From positions 1 to 64,000 of the forward strand of contig NZ_LDJK01000013.1 in assembly GCF_001431535.1 (NCBI RefSeq): a DNA stretch of 64,000 bases, given 5' to 3'. How positions within the stretch are numbered: position 1 is the first letter of the stretch; each line of letters begins with the position of its first letter. This document shows positions 43,861-53,504 of the stretch, one piece after another. Below the pieces are notes generated by a model. The model had not been told where the DNA came from. It saw only the letters and a program-made list of their open reading frames with translations, and made no database searches. The position numbers were made by a program, and so were the translations under genes. Source of the stretch: Stenotrophomonas chelatiphaga. GTDB taxonomy: Bacteria; Pseudomonadota; Gammaproteobacteria; Xanthomonadales; Xanthomonadaceae.

Positions 43861-43866
43861 TACAAT
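43861..43866 (+). promoter_or_regulatory. Candidate -10 box giving a leaderless CDF mRNA
   Basis: TACAAT, exactly six bases before the ATG at 43873. Transcription would start at the A of the start codon. No ribosome site is present, consistent with a leaderless message. Confidence 0.45.
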
Positions 43867-43872
43867 CCCGGC

Positions 43873-44829
43873 ATGGCTTCCGTTGTCCCCCGCTTCTTCG
43901 ATCCGCGCACCGAACAGGGCGTGCTGCGCCTGTCCATCGCCGGCACCCTGGTGATGGCGGCGATGGCCGTGGGCTTCGGGCTGTACGCCAACTCCTCGTT
44001 GATCATCTTCGATGGTATCTACGGCCTGATCGACGTGGTCATGACCTGGCTGTCGCTGCTGGTGGCGCGCTTGATCGCCCAGTCCACCAATACCGATACC
44101 CTGCAGTCGCGGCTCAACCAGCGCTTTTCCATGGGCTTCTGGCACCTGGAGCCGATCGTGCTGGGGGTCAGCGGGACGCTGATGATCGGCGCGGCGCTGT
44201 ATGCCTTCGTCAATGCCGTGGATGCGCTGACCTCGGGCGGGCGCTTGATCGCGCTGGGTCCGGCGATCACCTTCGGGGTGATCTCGCTGCTCGCCGAAGG
44301 CGCGCTGGCCGCCTTCGTGCTGCGCGCCAACCGGCGCATCGGATCGGACTTCGTCGCCCTGGATGCGAAGAACTGGATCATCGCCGCCAGCATGTCGGCC
44401 TGCTACCTGCTGGCCTTCGTCGGCGGGGCAATGGTGCGTGGCACGCCACTGGACTGGATCGGCCCGTACATCGATCCGGGCATCCTGGCGGTGGTCTGCC
44501 TGTTCGTGATGGTGGCGCCGCTGGGAACGGTGCGCCAGGCACTTGCCGGCATCCTGCTGGTCGCGCCGCAGGAACTGCGCAGCCACGTGGATACCGTGGC
44601 GCGTGATGTGGTGGCCCGCCACGGTTTCCTGGACTACCGCAGCTACGTGGCGCAGGTCGGTCGCGGCGAGCAGATTGAACTGTTCTTCGTGGTGCGTGCC
44701 GATGATCCGCCGCGCGCGCTGGCGGAGTGGGACCGGCTGCGCGATGAGATCGGCGACCTGCTGGGCGAGGAATCGCCGGATCGCTGGCTGACCATCATGT
44801 TCACCACCGACCTGGAGTGGGCGGTGTGA
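43873..44829 (+). CDS. Cation diffusion facilitator family transporter
   Basis: A 318-residue inner-membrane metal/proton antiporter. Six helices cover about residues 20-230, with the CDF-type acidic sites in DGIYGLIDVVMTWLS and DAKNWIIAASMS, then a cytoplasmic C-terminal domain (about 235-318). The first site has Asp/Tyr in place of the usual His/Asp, so metal preference cannot be read off. It lies downstream of a REP cluster and a TACAAT box placed for a leaderless start. Confidence 0.8.
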   Translation: MASVVPRFFDPRTEQGVLRLSIAGTLVMAAMAVGFGLYANSSLIIFDGIYGLIDVVMTWLSLLVARLIAQSTNTDTLQSRLNQRFSMGFWHLEPIVLGVSGTLMIGAALYAFVNAVDALTSGGRLIALGPAITFGVISLLAEGALAAFVLRANRRIGSDFVALDAKNWIIAASMSACYLLAFVGGAMVRGTPLDWIGPYIDPGILAVVCLFVMVAPLGTVRQALAGILLVAPQELRSHVDTVARDVVARHGFLDYRSYVAQVGRGEQIELFFVVRADDPPRALAEWDRLRDEIGDLLGEESPDRWLTIMFTTDLEWAV

Positions 44830-44861
44830 CCCGCTGACGCCGGGCCGTGCCCGGCGCGGCG

Positions 44862-45701
44862 TTACATCGCAGCGCTGCGCCATTCGCGCGGCGACTGCCC
44901 GGTCTGCGCCTTGAACGCGCGCGACAACGCCGCTTCGCTGCCGTAGCCCACGTCGCCGGCGATGCGCTTCAATGGCTGCCCGCGGCGCAGCGCCTGCTGC
45001 ACCAACCGCGTCCGCCAGGCCTGCAGGTACTGCCCTGGCGTGCTGCCGATGACCTCGCGGAAGCCTTCGGCGAAGGCGCTGCGTGACATCCCGGCGCGCT
45101 CGGCCAGCGCCTGCAGCGACCACTCTTCGGCCGGCTGCTCATGCATGGCCACCAGGGCATGGCGCAGCCGCGGGTGGCCCATGCCGGCCAGCAGCCCGAC
45201 CTGGATCTGGCCGTTTTCCATCAGCGTGCGCAGCACCTGGATGATCACCAGTTCGAACAGGCGGTCCAGCATCGCCTGGCGACCGCAGCGCTGCGCGAAC
45301 GCTTCTTCGAACAGCACGCCGAGCACTGCGTTGCTGCCCAGCAGGTCGGCCAGCGGCAGGCAGACCGGGCTCGGCAGCGCATCAGCCACCGGGCTGCCTT
45401 CACCGGCCTCGAAGCGCAGCCCGGCGGTCACCAACGGCACCTGCAAACCGTCATCGATGTTGAAATGATGGTCGCGCGGCCGGGCGTACAACAGCACGCT
45501 GGGCTGGTCGATGCGCAGGCGGCTGCCATCGCTGTCCACCAGCTCCACCCCGCCCTGGCTGAGCAGGTGCAGCAGCGGTTGGCTGGCGGCCTGCGCCGGC
45601 ACCCAGTGGCCGCCGACCTGGCCCCCCTGCAGCAGGCGCGCACTGACCGGGAAGCGGTCAAGCAGGGATTCGAGTCGATCGAGCATGGCTGGACGATCCA
45701 T
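44862..45701 (-). CDS. AraC-family transcriptional regulator
   Basis: A 279-residue regulator. The N-terminal part is a cupin-like sensor of the AraC_binding/cupin_6 type (about 1-180, [23 protein letters not shown]). The C-terminal HTH_18 pair contains [26 protein letters not shown] and [22 protein letters not shown]. Start ATG 45701 is preferred; ATG 45686 is possible. Divergent from the ohr gene with 93 bases between, so it may regulate ohr, where OhrR is more usual. Confidence 0.85.
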   Translation of the reverse strand: MDRPAMLDRLESLLDRFPVSARLLQGGQVGGHWVPAQAASQPLLHLLSQGGVELVDSDGSRLRIDQPSVLLYARPRDHHFNIDDGLQVPLVTAGLRFEAGEGSPVADALPSPVCLPLADLLGSNAVLGVLFEEAFAQRCGRQAMLDRLFELVIIQVLRTLMENGQIQVGLLAGMGHPRLRHALVAMHEQPAEEWSLQALAERAGMSRSAFAEGFREVIGSTPGQYLQAWRTRLVQQALRRGQPLKRIAGDVGYGSEAALSRAFKAQTGQSPREWRSAAM

Positions 45702-45794
45702 CAAGTTTTCCGGACTCCATGTTGCCACACGTCCAGCCAAGGCGCGCAAAGTACACCTCACCGGCCGACCGGCCACCCAACAAGGAACTCCGCC

Positions 45795-46220
45795 ATGTCC
45801 ATTGAAAAGGTTCTCTACACCGCCCAGGCCACCGCAACCGGCGGCCGCGAAGGCCGCGCCGTGTCCTCTGACAACGTGCTGGACATCCAGCTGTCGACCC
45901 CGCGCGAGCTCGGCGGCGCCGGCGGCCCGGGCACCAACCCGGAACAGCTGTTCGCTGCCGGTTACTCGGCCTGCTTCCTGGGCGCGCTGAAGTTCGTCGC
46001 CGGCCAGGCCAAGGTCGCGCTGCCGGCGGACACCACCGTGGCCGGCAAGGTAGGCATCGGCCAGATCCCCACCGGTTTCGGCATCGAAGCCGAGCTGACC
46101 ATCACCGCCCCGGGCGTGCCGCGCGAACAGCTCGAGGAGCTCGTGCAGAAGGCCCACGTCGTCTGCCCTTATTCCAACGCGACCCAGGGCAACATCGACG
46201 TCAAGCTGATCGTGGCGTAA
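45795..46220 (+). CDS. ohr: Organic hydroperoxide resistance protein
   Basis: A 141-residue thiol peroxidase that reduces organic hydroperoxides. The two reactive cysteines are Cys60 (YSACFLGAL) and Cys124 (VVCPYS), with the Ohr/OsmC opening [24 protein letters not shown] 45795 has AAGGAACTC upstream. No adjacent ohrR (MarR-type) gene is seen; an AraC-type gene is divergent. Confidence 0.93.
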   Translation: MSIEKVLYTAQATATGGREGRAVSSDNVLDIQLSTPRELGGAGGPGTNPEQLFAAGYSACFLGALKFVAGQAKVALPADTTVAGKVGIGQIPTGFGIEAELTITAPGVPREQLEELVQKAHVVCPYSNATQGNIDVKLIVA

Positions 46221-46226
46221 AAAAAA

Positions 46227-46261
46227 TGGGCGGATGCCGGTCGTGACCGTGCATCCGCCCA
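46227..46261 (-). terminator. Terminator between ohr and the valine operon
   Basis: TGGGCGGATGC / GCATCCGCCCA, an 11-bp stem with a 13-base loop. On the minus strand it is followed by eight Ts, so it ends the operon whose last gene stops at 46340. It lies seven bases after the ohr stop but lacks a T run in that direction. Confidence 0.75.
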
Positions 46262-46339
46262 TCCCACCGCTGTCGGTGGCATAGCGACCGCAGGTCACCA
46301 CCCACCCCATCCTGCCCGCCAGCATCCGCTGGCCGTGGG

Positions 46340-47230
46340 CTATTTTTCGTTGCTCACCAACTGCACCACGCTGGAGAAATCCAGCTTGCCGCGGCCGGCC
46401 TGGTGGTTCATCGAATACAGGTTGCGCGCCAGCTCACCCAGCGGGATGGAGGCGCCCACGCTCATCGCCGCTTCCACTGCCAGGCCCATGTCCTTGAGCA
46501 TCAGGTCGCTGCCGAAGCCGCCGCTGTAGCCGCGCGAGGCGGGTGCGTTTTCCAGTACCCCCGGCCACGGATTGCATACTTCGGTCGCCCAGCTGCGGCC
46601 GGTGCTGACTGCCATCATCTGCGACAGCACCTTCGGGTCCAGCCCGTGTGCCACGCCCAACGCGATGGATTCACCGGTGACCGCCATGATCACGCCCAAC
46701 GCCATGTTGTTGCACAGCTTGGCGACCTGGCCGGCGCCGCTGGCGCCCACGTGGAAGATGTTCCTGCCCATCGCCTGCAGGTAGGGACGCGCGCGTTCCA
46801 GCGCGTCCTCTTCGCCGCCGACGATGAAGGTCAGCGTGCCGGCGGTGGCCCCGGCGGTACCGCCGGAAACCGGGGCGTCCAGCATCTGCAGGCCACGCGC
46901 CGCGGCGGCTTCGGCGACCTTGCGCGCGGTGGCCGGGGCGATGGTGCTGCAGTCGATCACCAGCGCACCGCCCGGGATGTCGGCCAGCAGCCCGTCATCG
47001 CCCAGGTACACGCCTTCGACGTGGCGGCTGGCCGGCAGCATCGAGATCACCACTTCGGCATCGGCCAGCGTGTCCAGCGCGGAGCTGGCGGCGGTGGCGC
47101 CTGCGTCGACGGCGGCCTGCACGGCGGCCGGCACCAGGTCGAACACGCGCACGGCGTGGCCCGCTTTGGCCAGGTTGGCGGCCATCGGACCGCCCATGTT
47201 GCCCAGCCCGATGAATGCAATGCGACTCAT
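46340..47230 (-). CDS. mmsB: 3-hydroxyisobutyrate dehydrogenase
   Basis: A 296-residue NAD-dependent enzyme that oxidises 3-hydroxyisobutyrate to methylmalonate semialdehyde in valine breakdown. The Rossmann motif is GLGNMGGPM (9-17), the substrate-site motif DAPVSGGTAGA, and the catalytic Lys is in GAGQVAKLCNN. Its start overlaps the preceding gene by four bases. Last gene of the five-gene operon, with a terminator about 80 bases on. Confidence 0.92.
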   Translation of the reverse strand: MSRIAFIGLGNMGGPMAANLAKAGHAVRVFDLVPAAVQAAVDAGATAASSALDTLADAEVVISMLPASRHVEGVYLGDDGLLADIPGGALVIDCSTIAPATARKVAEAAAARGLQMLDAPVSGGTAGATAGTLTFIVGGEEDALERARPYLQAMGRNIFHVGASGAGQVAKLCNNMALGVIMAVTGESIALGVAHGLDPKVLSQMMAVSTGRSWATEVCNPWPGVLENAPASRGYSGGFGSDLMLKDMGLAVEAAMSVGASIPLGELARNLYSMNHQAGRGKLDFSSVVQLVSNEK

Positions 47231-48408
47231 GCGACGGTCCTTTCAGCAGCGGTGGCGCCAAGGTCGGCCAGCGGATGCTGGTCGGCCGGCCACGGGGAAA
47301 TGAAGAAGTCTTCGGCCCACGCCGCGCTGGCATCAGCCAGCGTGGCCGGGTTCCAGTGCGGGGTACGGTCCTTGTCGACCAGCAGCGCGCGGATGCCTTC
47401 GGCGAAGTCACCGTGCGCGGCGCAGTGCAGGGCCGTCACGTACTCCAGCCGGTACACCGTGGCCAGGTCCGCGCCGGCAGCGCGGCGCTGCAGTTCGAAC
47501 GCCAGCCGCGCCGAACCGGGTGCACCGGCGACAAGCGTCTTCTGCGCGTTCTGCAGCCACGCATCCTCGGTCTGCAGGGCACCGATGCGTTCGATGATCG
47601 CGGGCAGTTCATCGCCGGCGCACAGCGTGTCCAGCAATCCCGCATGGGACTGCAGGGGCCCGGCGGGTGCGTCGCTGGCGAACGACTGCAGGAGGGTGTC
47701 CAGGCGGCCGTGGTTGGCCTCGTTGTCGCTGCTCCAATCCGCCTGCAGCAACGCGTCGAAGACTTCAGCGCGCTGTGCTTCGGCGATGTGCAGGTCGGCC
47801 AGGTCGGCATGGATCGCATCACCCGGGCCAAGCAACGCGCCGGTCAGCGCCAGGAACAGGCCCGCCTTGCCCGGCACGCGCTGCAGCAGCCAGCTGCCGC
47901 CCACGTCCGGGAACAGGCCGACGGTGATCTCCGGGAACGCCAGCTTGGACCGTTCGCTGACCACGCGGTGGCTGGCGCCGGACATCAGGCCGATGCCACC
48001 GCCCATGACGATACCGTGGCCCCAGCACAGGATCGGCTTGGGATAGGTGTGGATCAGGAAATCCACGCGGTACTCGACATCGAAGAACTCTGCGGCATAC
48101 GCATTCGTTCGGACATCCGCATGGCCTGCCGCGCGGTACGCCAGCATGCTCTGGTACAGGCTGTGCAGGTCGCCGCCGGCGCAGAAGGCCTTTTCTCCGG
48201 CGCCCTGCAGCACCACCATCGCGATCTGCCCGTCGTCGGCCCAGGCCTGCAGCCGCTCCAGCAGCAGGTGCGCCATCGGCAGCGAAAAGCCGTTCAAGGT
48301 ACGCGGCGCGTTGAGCGTGGCCACGCCGATGCGCATGCCATTGGCGGCCACGCGGTCTTCGAACAGCACCGGTGCCTCATCGACCACGATGTCGGTTTCC
48401 CGGGTCAT
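47227..48408 (-). CDS. 3-hydroxyisobutyryl-CoA hydrolase-type protein
   Basis: A 393-residue crotonase-fold enzyme. The oxyanion-hole segments KAFCAGGDLHSLY and GHGIVMGGGIGLMSGASHRVV, followed by AFPEITVGLFPDVGGSWLL, and the length near 390 fit HIBYL-CoA hydrolase (HIBCH) rather than a simple hydratase. It releases 3-hydroxyisobutyrate for the dehydrogenase encoded next. ATG 48408 overlaps the previous stop by four bases. Confidence 0.88.
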   Translation of the reverse strand: MTRETDIVVDEAPVLFEDRVAANGMRIGVATLNAPRTLNGFSLPMAHLLLERLQAWADDGQIAMVVLQGAGEKAFCAGGDLHSLYQSMLAYRAAGHADVRTNAYAAEFFDVEYRVDFLIHTYPKPILCWGHGIVMGGGIGLMSGASHRVVSERSKLAFPEITVGLFPDVGGSWLLQRVPGKAGLFLALTGALLGPGDAIHADLADLHIAEAQRAEVFDALLQADWSSDNEANHGRLDTLLQSFASDAPAGPLQSHAGLLDTLCAGDELPAIIERIGALQTEDAWLQNAQKTLVAGAPGSARLAFELQRRAAGADLATVYRLEYVTALHCAAHGDFAEGIRALLVDKDRTPHWNPATLADASAAWAEDFFISPWPADQHPLADLGATAAERTVA

Positions 48409-49202
48409 GCGTTCTTCCACTGCGCGCTGCGCTTTTCCAGGAAGGCGCTCACGCCCTCGACCTGGTCGGCGCTGTCGAACAGGTCGACGAAGGCCTCGCG
48501 CTCTGCGACCAGCGCGGCGGCATGGGTGCCGGTGCGGGTGGACTGCACCAGGGTCTTGCAGGCGGCGATGCTGGTCGGGCTCTGCTTGCCGGCCTTCTTC
48601 GCCCATTCCAGTGCCAGTGCCTTCGCTTCACCCTTGCCGGCCTTCTGCTCGGCCAGGCCGATGCGCACGGCGGTGTCGGCGTCGATCCGCTCACCGAGCA
48701 GGATCATCCGCTTGGCCCAGCCCTCGCCGACCAGGCGCGGCAGGTTCTGGGTGCCACCGGCGCACGGCAGCAGGCCGACCGTGGCCTCCGGCAGCGCCAC
48801 CTGGGCATGTTCTTCGATGATGCGCAGGTCACACGCCAGCGCGCATTCCAGCCCGCCGCCCATCGCATAACCGTTGATCGCGGCGATGGACACGCCACGG
48901 AAGCCTGACAGCGCCTCGAAGGCTTCGCCGAAACGACGCGCGGCTTCACGCGCAGCGCCCCTGTCACCCGACGCGAACTGGTTGAGATCAGCGCCGGCGG
49001 AGAAGAACTTCTCGCCCTCGCCACTGATCACCAGCGCATAGATGGAACGGTCCGCGTTCAACGCGGCGACCAGGTCGCGCAGCGCCGCCAGGCTGTGCAC
49101 GGTCCAGGTATGCGCCGGCGGGTTGTGCAGGGTGATGACCGCGACGTGGCCATCGGCCTCGACCTTCAGGCCGACATGATCGTGGGTGCGCCAATCGTTC
49201 AT
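48405..49202 (-). CDS. Enoyl-CoA hydratase (methacrylyl-CoA hydratase)
   Basis: A 265-residue crotonase. The motifs FFSAGADLNQFASGD and AAINGYAMGGGLECALACDLRI carry the oxyanion hole, followed by PEATVGLLPCAGGTQNLPRLVG with the second catalytic glutamate region. In this operon its substrate is probably methacrylyl-CoA from isobutyryl-CoA. It overlaps both neighbours by four bases. Confidence 0.88.
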   Translation of the reverse strand: MNDWRTHDHVGLKVEADGHVAVITLHNPPAHTWTVHSLAALRDLVAALNADRSIYALVISGEGEKFFSAGADLNQFASGDRGAAREAARRFGEAFEALSGFRGVSIAAINGYAMGGGLECALACDLRIIEEHAQVALPEATVGLLPCAGGTQNLPRLVGEGWAKRMILLGERIDADTAVRIGLAEQKAGKGEAKALALEWAKKAGKQSPTSIAACKTLVQSTRTGTHAAALVAEREAFVDLFDSADQVEGVSAFLEKRSAQWKNA

Positions 49203-50365
49203 CGCAGTTCCTCTTCGGTGTTGAGCAGGTGGCGGGCAACGATCACCCGCATGATTTCGTTGGTACCTTCCAGGATCTGGTGCACGCGGCTGTCGCGCAG
49301 CAGGCGCTCGATCGGGTATTCGCGGATGTAACCGTAGCCGCCGTGGATCTGCAGCGCTTCGTTGCAGATGGTGAAGCCGGCATCGGTGGCGAAGCGCTTG
49401 GCCATCGCGCACCACACATTGGCATCGCTGGCACCGGCGTCGAGCTTGCGCGCGGCGGTATGCACCATCTGGCGGGCCGCCACCAGTTCGATGGCCATGT
49501 CGGCCAGCTTGAACTGCAGTGCCTGGAATTCGGCCAGCGCCTTGCCGAACTGGCGGCGTTCGCCCATGTAACGGCGTGCAGCATCCAGCGCGCCCTGCGC
49601 CGCGCCCAGCGAGCAGGCGGCGATGTTGATGCGACCGCCATCCAGGCCCTTCATGGCCAGCTTGAAGCCGCCGCCCTCTTCGCCCAGCAGGTTGCCCACC
49701 GGCACCCGCACGTTCTCGAAGGTGATGCCCCGGGTCGGCTGGCTGTTCCAGCCCATCTTCTCTTCCTTGCGACCGTAGCTGATGCCCGGCAGGTCGGCCG
49801 GCACGGCGATCGCGCTGATGCCACCGGCGCCGGCACCGCCGGTACGCGCCATCACCACCAGCAGTTCGGTGGCACCGGCGCCGGAGATGAAGGCCTTGGA
49901 ACCGTTGAGCACGTAGTCATCGCCATCGCGCACTGCCGTGGTCTTCAGCGACGCCGCATCGGAGCCGGCGCCGGGTTCGGTCAGGCAGTAGGAGGCCAGC
50001 CTGATGCCGGCCGCCAGGTCCGCACCCCAGGCTGCACGCAGCGCCTGCTGGCCCCACGTGGACACCATCCACGAGGCCATGTTGTGGATGCTCACATACG
50101 CCGCGGTGGACGGATCCACGTTGGCGAGTTCCTCGATGACGACGGCGGCGTCCAGTCGGCTCAAGCCGCTGCCACCGACCTCCGGATCCATGTACAGGCC
50201 ACAGAACCCGAGTTCCCCTGCCTTGGCGATCGCCTCGCGCGGAAAGATGCCCTCCGCATCCCACCGCGCCGCGTGTGGCGCCAATTCCGCCTGGGCGAAG
50301 TCACGCGCTGCCTCACGATAGGCCTGCTGCGCTTCTTCGAGTTCCGTCGTCATCGAGTTACTCAT
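49199..50365 (-). CDS. Acyl-CoA dehydrogenase (isobutyryl-CoA type)
   Basis: A 388-residue FAD enzyme. The acyl-CoA dehydrogenase signatures are CLTEPGAGSDAASLKTTA and the C-terminal QIHGGYGYIREYPIERLLRDSRVHQILEGTNEI. The placement between mmsA and the hydratase suggests oxidation of isobutyryl-CoA in valine catabolism; 2-methylbutyryl-CoA is also possible. ATG 50365 is 16 bases from the mmsA stop. Confidence 0.9.
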   Translation of the reverse strand: MSNSMTTELEEAQQAYREAARDFAQAELAPHAARWDAEGIFPREAIAKAGELGFCGLYMDPEVGGSGLSRLDAAVVIEELANVDPSTAAYVSIHNMASWMVSTWGQQALRAAWGADLAAGIRLASYCLTEPGAGSDAASLKTTAVRDGDDYVLNGSKAFISGAGATELLVVMARTGGAGAGGISAIAVPADLPGISYGRKEEKMGWNSQPTRGITFENVRVPVGNLLGEEGGGFKLAMKGLDGGRINIAACSLGAAQGALDAARRYMGERRQFGKALAEFQALQFKLADMAIELVAARQMVHTAARKLDAGASDANVWCAMAKRFATDAGFTICNEALQIHGGYGYIREYPIERLLRDSRVHQILEGTNEIMRVIVARHLLNTEEELR

Positions 50366-50381
50366 GGCTGGAACTCCGTTG

Positions 50382-51887
50382 TTACTTGAGGCTGATGGTG
50401 GTGTTGACGCCGTGGCCGAGCGTTTCGTCATCGAACCAGCGCGCGGTGATGGTCTTGGTCTGGGTGTAGAACATGACCACCTGCTTGCCGTACGGGCCCA
50501 GGTCACCCAGCTTGGACGCCCGCGAACCGGTGAAGGAGAACAGCGGCACCGGCACCGGGATCGGCACGTTGATGCCGACCTGGCCGACGTCGATGTCTTC
50601 CTGGAACTTGCGCGCGGCCGCACCGGACTGGGTGAACACCGCCGTGCCGTTGCCGTTGGGGTTGCTGTTGACCAGCGCGATGGCGTCTTCCAGCGTTTCC
50701 GCTTCCAGGATCACCAGCACCGGCCCGAAGATTTCTTCCTGGTAGATGCGCATGTCGGTGGTGACGCCGGAGAAGATCGTCGGACCAACGAAGTTGCCCT
50801 TCTCGAAGCCGTCCACCTGCGGATTGCGGCCGTCCAGGTCCAGCGTTGCGCCCTGTTCCAGGCCGGAGGCGATCAGCCCTTCCACGCGCTCGCGGGCGCT
50901 GCAGGAAATGACCGGGCCGACGTCGGTACCGGCAACCGAGCCGGCGCTGACCTTCAGCGTCTTCGCCTTGGCCACCAGGTCCGGCACCCACGAACGTGCT
51001 TCGCCGACCAGCACCAGGGTGGAGGCCGCCATGCAGCGCTGGCCGGCGGCACCAAAGGCAGCACCGACCATCGCGTTGAGGGTCTGTTCCTTGTTGGCGT
51101 CCGGCAGCACCACGGCATGGTTCTTGGCGCCCATCATGCACTGCACGCGCTTGCCGGCCAGCGAGGCGCGGTTGTACACGTGGGTGCCGACGCGGGTGGA
51201 CCCCACGAACGAAACCGCCTTGATGTCCGGATGGTCGCAGATCGCGTTGACCACTTCTTCGCCACCGTGCACGACGTTCAGCACGCCCTTCGGAATGCCC
51301 GCTTCCAGCGCCAGTTCGACCAGCCGCATGGTGACCATCGGGTCCTGTTCGGACGGCTTGAGCACGAAGGTGTTGCCGGTGGCGATGGCCATCGGGAACA
51401 TCCACAGCGGGATCATCGCCGGGAAGTTGAACGGGGTGATGCCCGCGCACACGCCCAGCGGCTGCATCAGGGTGTAGGTGTCCACGCCGTTGGCCACGTT
51501 GTTGGCCAGCTCGCCCAACTGCAGGTTGCCGATGGCAGCAGCGTGCTCGACCACTTCCAGGCCGCGGAACACATCGCCTTCGGCATCCGGCACGGTCTTG
51601 CCCTGCTCGGCGCTGAGGGTGTGCGCCAGCTCGCTCATGTTCTCGCGGATCAGCTGCTGGTACTTCAGGAAGATGCGCGCGCGGGTGCCGATCGGCGTCT
51701 TGCGCCAGGTCTTGAAGGCTTCCTTGGCCGCGGCTACCGCGTCATCCACTTCGCTGGTGGTGGCGAAGGGCACCTGGGCCAGCACGTCCTGGGTGGCCGG
51801 GTTGACCACGTCCTGCCAGTGGGCGGTGGACGATTCGATGAACTGGCCATCGATCAACAGGCGGATACGGGGCGCTGCAACAGTCAT
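50382..51887 (-). CDS. mmsA: Methylmalonate-semialdehyde dehydrogenase (CoA-acylating)
   Basis: A 501-residue aldehyde dehydrogenase that converts methylmalonate semialdehyde to propionyl-CoA. The catalytic Cys is in [12 protein letters not shown]; the coenzyme-A type is shown by [21 protein letters not shown] and [13 protein letters not shown]. Start 51887 gives the normal family length; an upstream ATG would add 11 residues. First gene of the operon, divergent from its likely regulator. Confidence 0.92.
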   Translation of the reverse strand: MTVAAPRIRLLIDGQFIESSTAHWQDVVNPATQDVLAQVPFATTSEVDDAVAAAKEAFKTWRKTPIGTRARIFLKYQQLIRENMSELAHTLSAEQGKTVPDAEGDVFRGLEVVEHAAAIGNLQLGELANNVANGVDTYTLMQPLGVCAGITPFNFPAMIPLWMFPMAIATGNTFVLKPSEQDPMVTMRLVELALEAGIPKGVLNVVHGGEEVVNAICDHPDIKAVSFVGSTRVGTHVYNRASLAGKRVQCMMGAKNHAVVLPDANKEQTLNAMVGAAFGAAGQRCMAASTLVLVGEARSWVPDLVAKAKTLKVSAGSVAGTDVGPVISCSARERVEGLIASGLEQGATLDLDGRNPQVDGFEKGNFVGPTIFSGVTTDMRIYQEEIFGPVLVILEAETLEDAIALVNSNPNGNGTAVFTQSGAAARKFQEDIDVGQVGINVPIPVPVPLFSFTGSRASKLGDLGPYGKQVVMFYTQTKTITARWFDDETLGHGVNTTISLK

Positions 51888-51920
51888 GGCGGTACCGTGG
51901 GTTTCAGGGATGCTTGGCAT

Positions 51921-52005
51921 TATTCACAGGCGCACGCTCGATTTCCGGCCTGTCTGCGCTTAATCTGGCCAACCGGAACGACGATAGTTGTTAATCCTGT
52001 GAATA
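51921..52005. promoter_or_regulatory. Inverted 10-mers between mmsA and its divergent regulator
   Basis: TATTCACAGG at 51921-51930 and its perfect reverse complement CCTGTGAATA at 51996-52005 sit near the two ends of the intergenic region; the second covers the GTG start of the regulator. This could be a pair of operator half sites used for looping or autoregulation. The region also carries a repeated TTAATC. Position-based inference. Confidence 0.4.
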
Positions 52006-53366
52006 CCGAGACACCCCAACGCCAGCTCGGCCTTCGCCTGGCCAAGCTGCGCGAGCAGCGCGGCTATACCCAGGCGCAGCTGGCCCAGCAGCTCGGCGTC
52101 TCGGCCAGCTACCTGAACCAGATCGAGCGCAACAAGCGGCCGTTGACCCCGGCGGTGCAGCAGCGCCTGCGCGCCGTGCTGGGTGAACTGGGCGACCTGT
52201 TCGACGCCGGCGGCCCGGCCGCGCTGCAGGAGGCACTGGGCCAGACCCTGCGCGACCTCGGCCTGGCCGATGTCAGCGCCAACGAACTGCGGGCGCTGGC
52301 GGGCAACCTGCCGCAGGTCAGCCAGGCCCTGCTGGACCTGCACCGGCGCCATCTGGTGCTGCGCGAACACGCTGCCGCGCTGGAGTTCCAGCTGGGTGAG
52401 CCCGGCGCCGGGATGAGCCTGCCGGCCGGCGACCAGGTGCGCGATTTCTTCAACCGCATGCACAACCACATCCCGGAACTGGATGCGTTGGCCGAGCGCC
52501 TGTTCGCCGAGTGGGGCCTGACCGTCGGCCACATGGCACCGCGGCTGCGACAACTGCTGGCCGACCGCCACGGGGTGATGGTTGAAGTCGCGCCGCTGCA
52601 GGCAGGCCGGGAGAAACGCGTGATGGACAGCCAGGCACGCACGCTGTGGTTGCCGGACTACCTGGAACCGGGCCAGCAGGCGTTCCAGATGGCGGCCGAA
52701 CTGGCGTTGCGCGGCCATGCCGAACAGGTGGATGCGGTGATCGAACGCGCCGGTTTCCGCGATGACGAGCGCATCGCGCAGGCACGCATCGGCCTGTCCA
52801 ACTACTTCGCCGGCGCGCTGGTGATGCCGTACGGCCCGTTCCTGCGTGCGGCCGAGTCCAGTGGCTATGACATCGAACTGCTGGCCCATCAGTTCGGCGT
52901 GGGCTTCGAAGCGGTCTGCCACCGTCTGAGTACGCTGGCGCGGCGCAGTGCACCGGGCCTGCCGTTTTTCTTCATCCGCGTGGACCGCGCCGGCAATGTG
53001 TCCAAGCGGCATTCGGCCACCGATTTCCACTTCTCGCAGGTCGGCGGTTCGTGTCCGCTGTGGATCGTGTACGAGGCGTTCAACCAGCCCGGGCGCATCC
53101 TCACCCAGACCGCGCGCATGCCCGATGGGCGACGCCATTTCTGGCTGGCACGGCAGGTCAGCAGCGGGCCGGTCGGCCACGGCCAGCCGCGCAAGACCTT
53201 CGCCGTGGCGCTGGGCTGCGACCTGCAGCACGCCGAGCGGCTGGTGTACACGCGGGGGCTGGATATCCAGAGCCCGGGCAATTCGGTGTCGATCGGCCCC
53301 GGCTGCCGTGTATGCCCGCGCGAAGACTGCATGCAGCGCGCGTTCGTGCAGTTGCCGGGGCGCTGA
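51999..53366 (+). CDS. XRE-family regulator with short-chain fatty acyl-type C-terminal domain
   Basis: A 455-residue regulator starting at GTG. The N-terminal HTH_3 domain (about 8-65) is LRLAKLREQRGYTQAQLAQQLGVSASYLNQIERNKR. The middle region (about 150-290) resembles an ImmA/IrrE-like segment (DSQARTLWLPDYLEPGQQAFQMAAELAL) without a complete HExxH. The C-terminal DUF2083-like part ends with a cysteine cluster, GCRVCPREDCMQRAF. Proteins of this group (RamB, PrpC2/ScfR-like) control propionate, glyoxylate and short-chain acyl pathways. Divergent from mmsA, so it very likely controls the valine operon. Confidence 0.85.
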   Translation: MNTETPQRQLGLRLAKLREQRGYTQAQLAQQLGVSASYLNQIERNKRPLTPAVQQRLRAVLGELGDLFDAGGPAALQEALGQTLRDLGLADVSANELRALAGNLPQVSQALLDLHRRHLVLREHAAALEFQLGEPGAGMSLPAGDQVRDFFNRMHNHIPELDALAERLFAEWGLTVGHMAPRLRQLLADRHGVMVEVAPLQAGREKRVMDSQARTLWLPDYLEPGQQAFQMAAELALRGHAEQVDAVIERAGFRDDERIAQARIGLSNYFAGALVMPYGPFLRAAESSGYDIELLAHQFGVGFEAVCHRLSTLARRSAPGLPFFFIRVDRAGNVSKRHSATDFHFSQVGGSCPLWIVYEAFNQPGRILTQTARMPDGRRHFWLARQVSSGPVGHGQPRKTFAVALGCDLQHAERLVYTRGLDIQSPGNSVSIGPGCRVCPREDCMQRAFVQLPGR

Positions 53367-53386
53367 GCGCGCCCGGCCATTGGGCG

Positions 53387-53504
53387 GTAGGGACGGCCGC
53401 TGGCCGTCCGGCTGGAATCTGACCCCGTCCCGACGGGAATGACGCGATCGGTAGTGGCGGCCGTTGGCCGTCCAACGGGAATGACGGCCAGCGGCCGTCG
53501 CTAC
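53387..53504. repeat. Three REP-like hairpins, two in head-to-head pairing
   Basis: GTAG units at 53387-53412 and 53451-53476, and a third inverted copy at 53482-53504 that ends CTAC. The second and third are complementary, so they can also fold into one long stem with a short loop. The block fills the gap between convergent genes and can serve as a terminator. Confidence 0.85.

Noticed and set aside
50364-51998. Extension of the XRE regulator frame far upstream, over mmsA
   Set aside because: The frame is open only by chance opposite mmsA; the regulator begins at GTG 51999, where the helix-turn-helix similarity starts.
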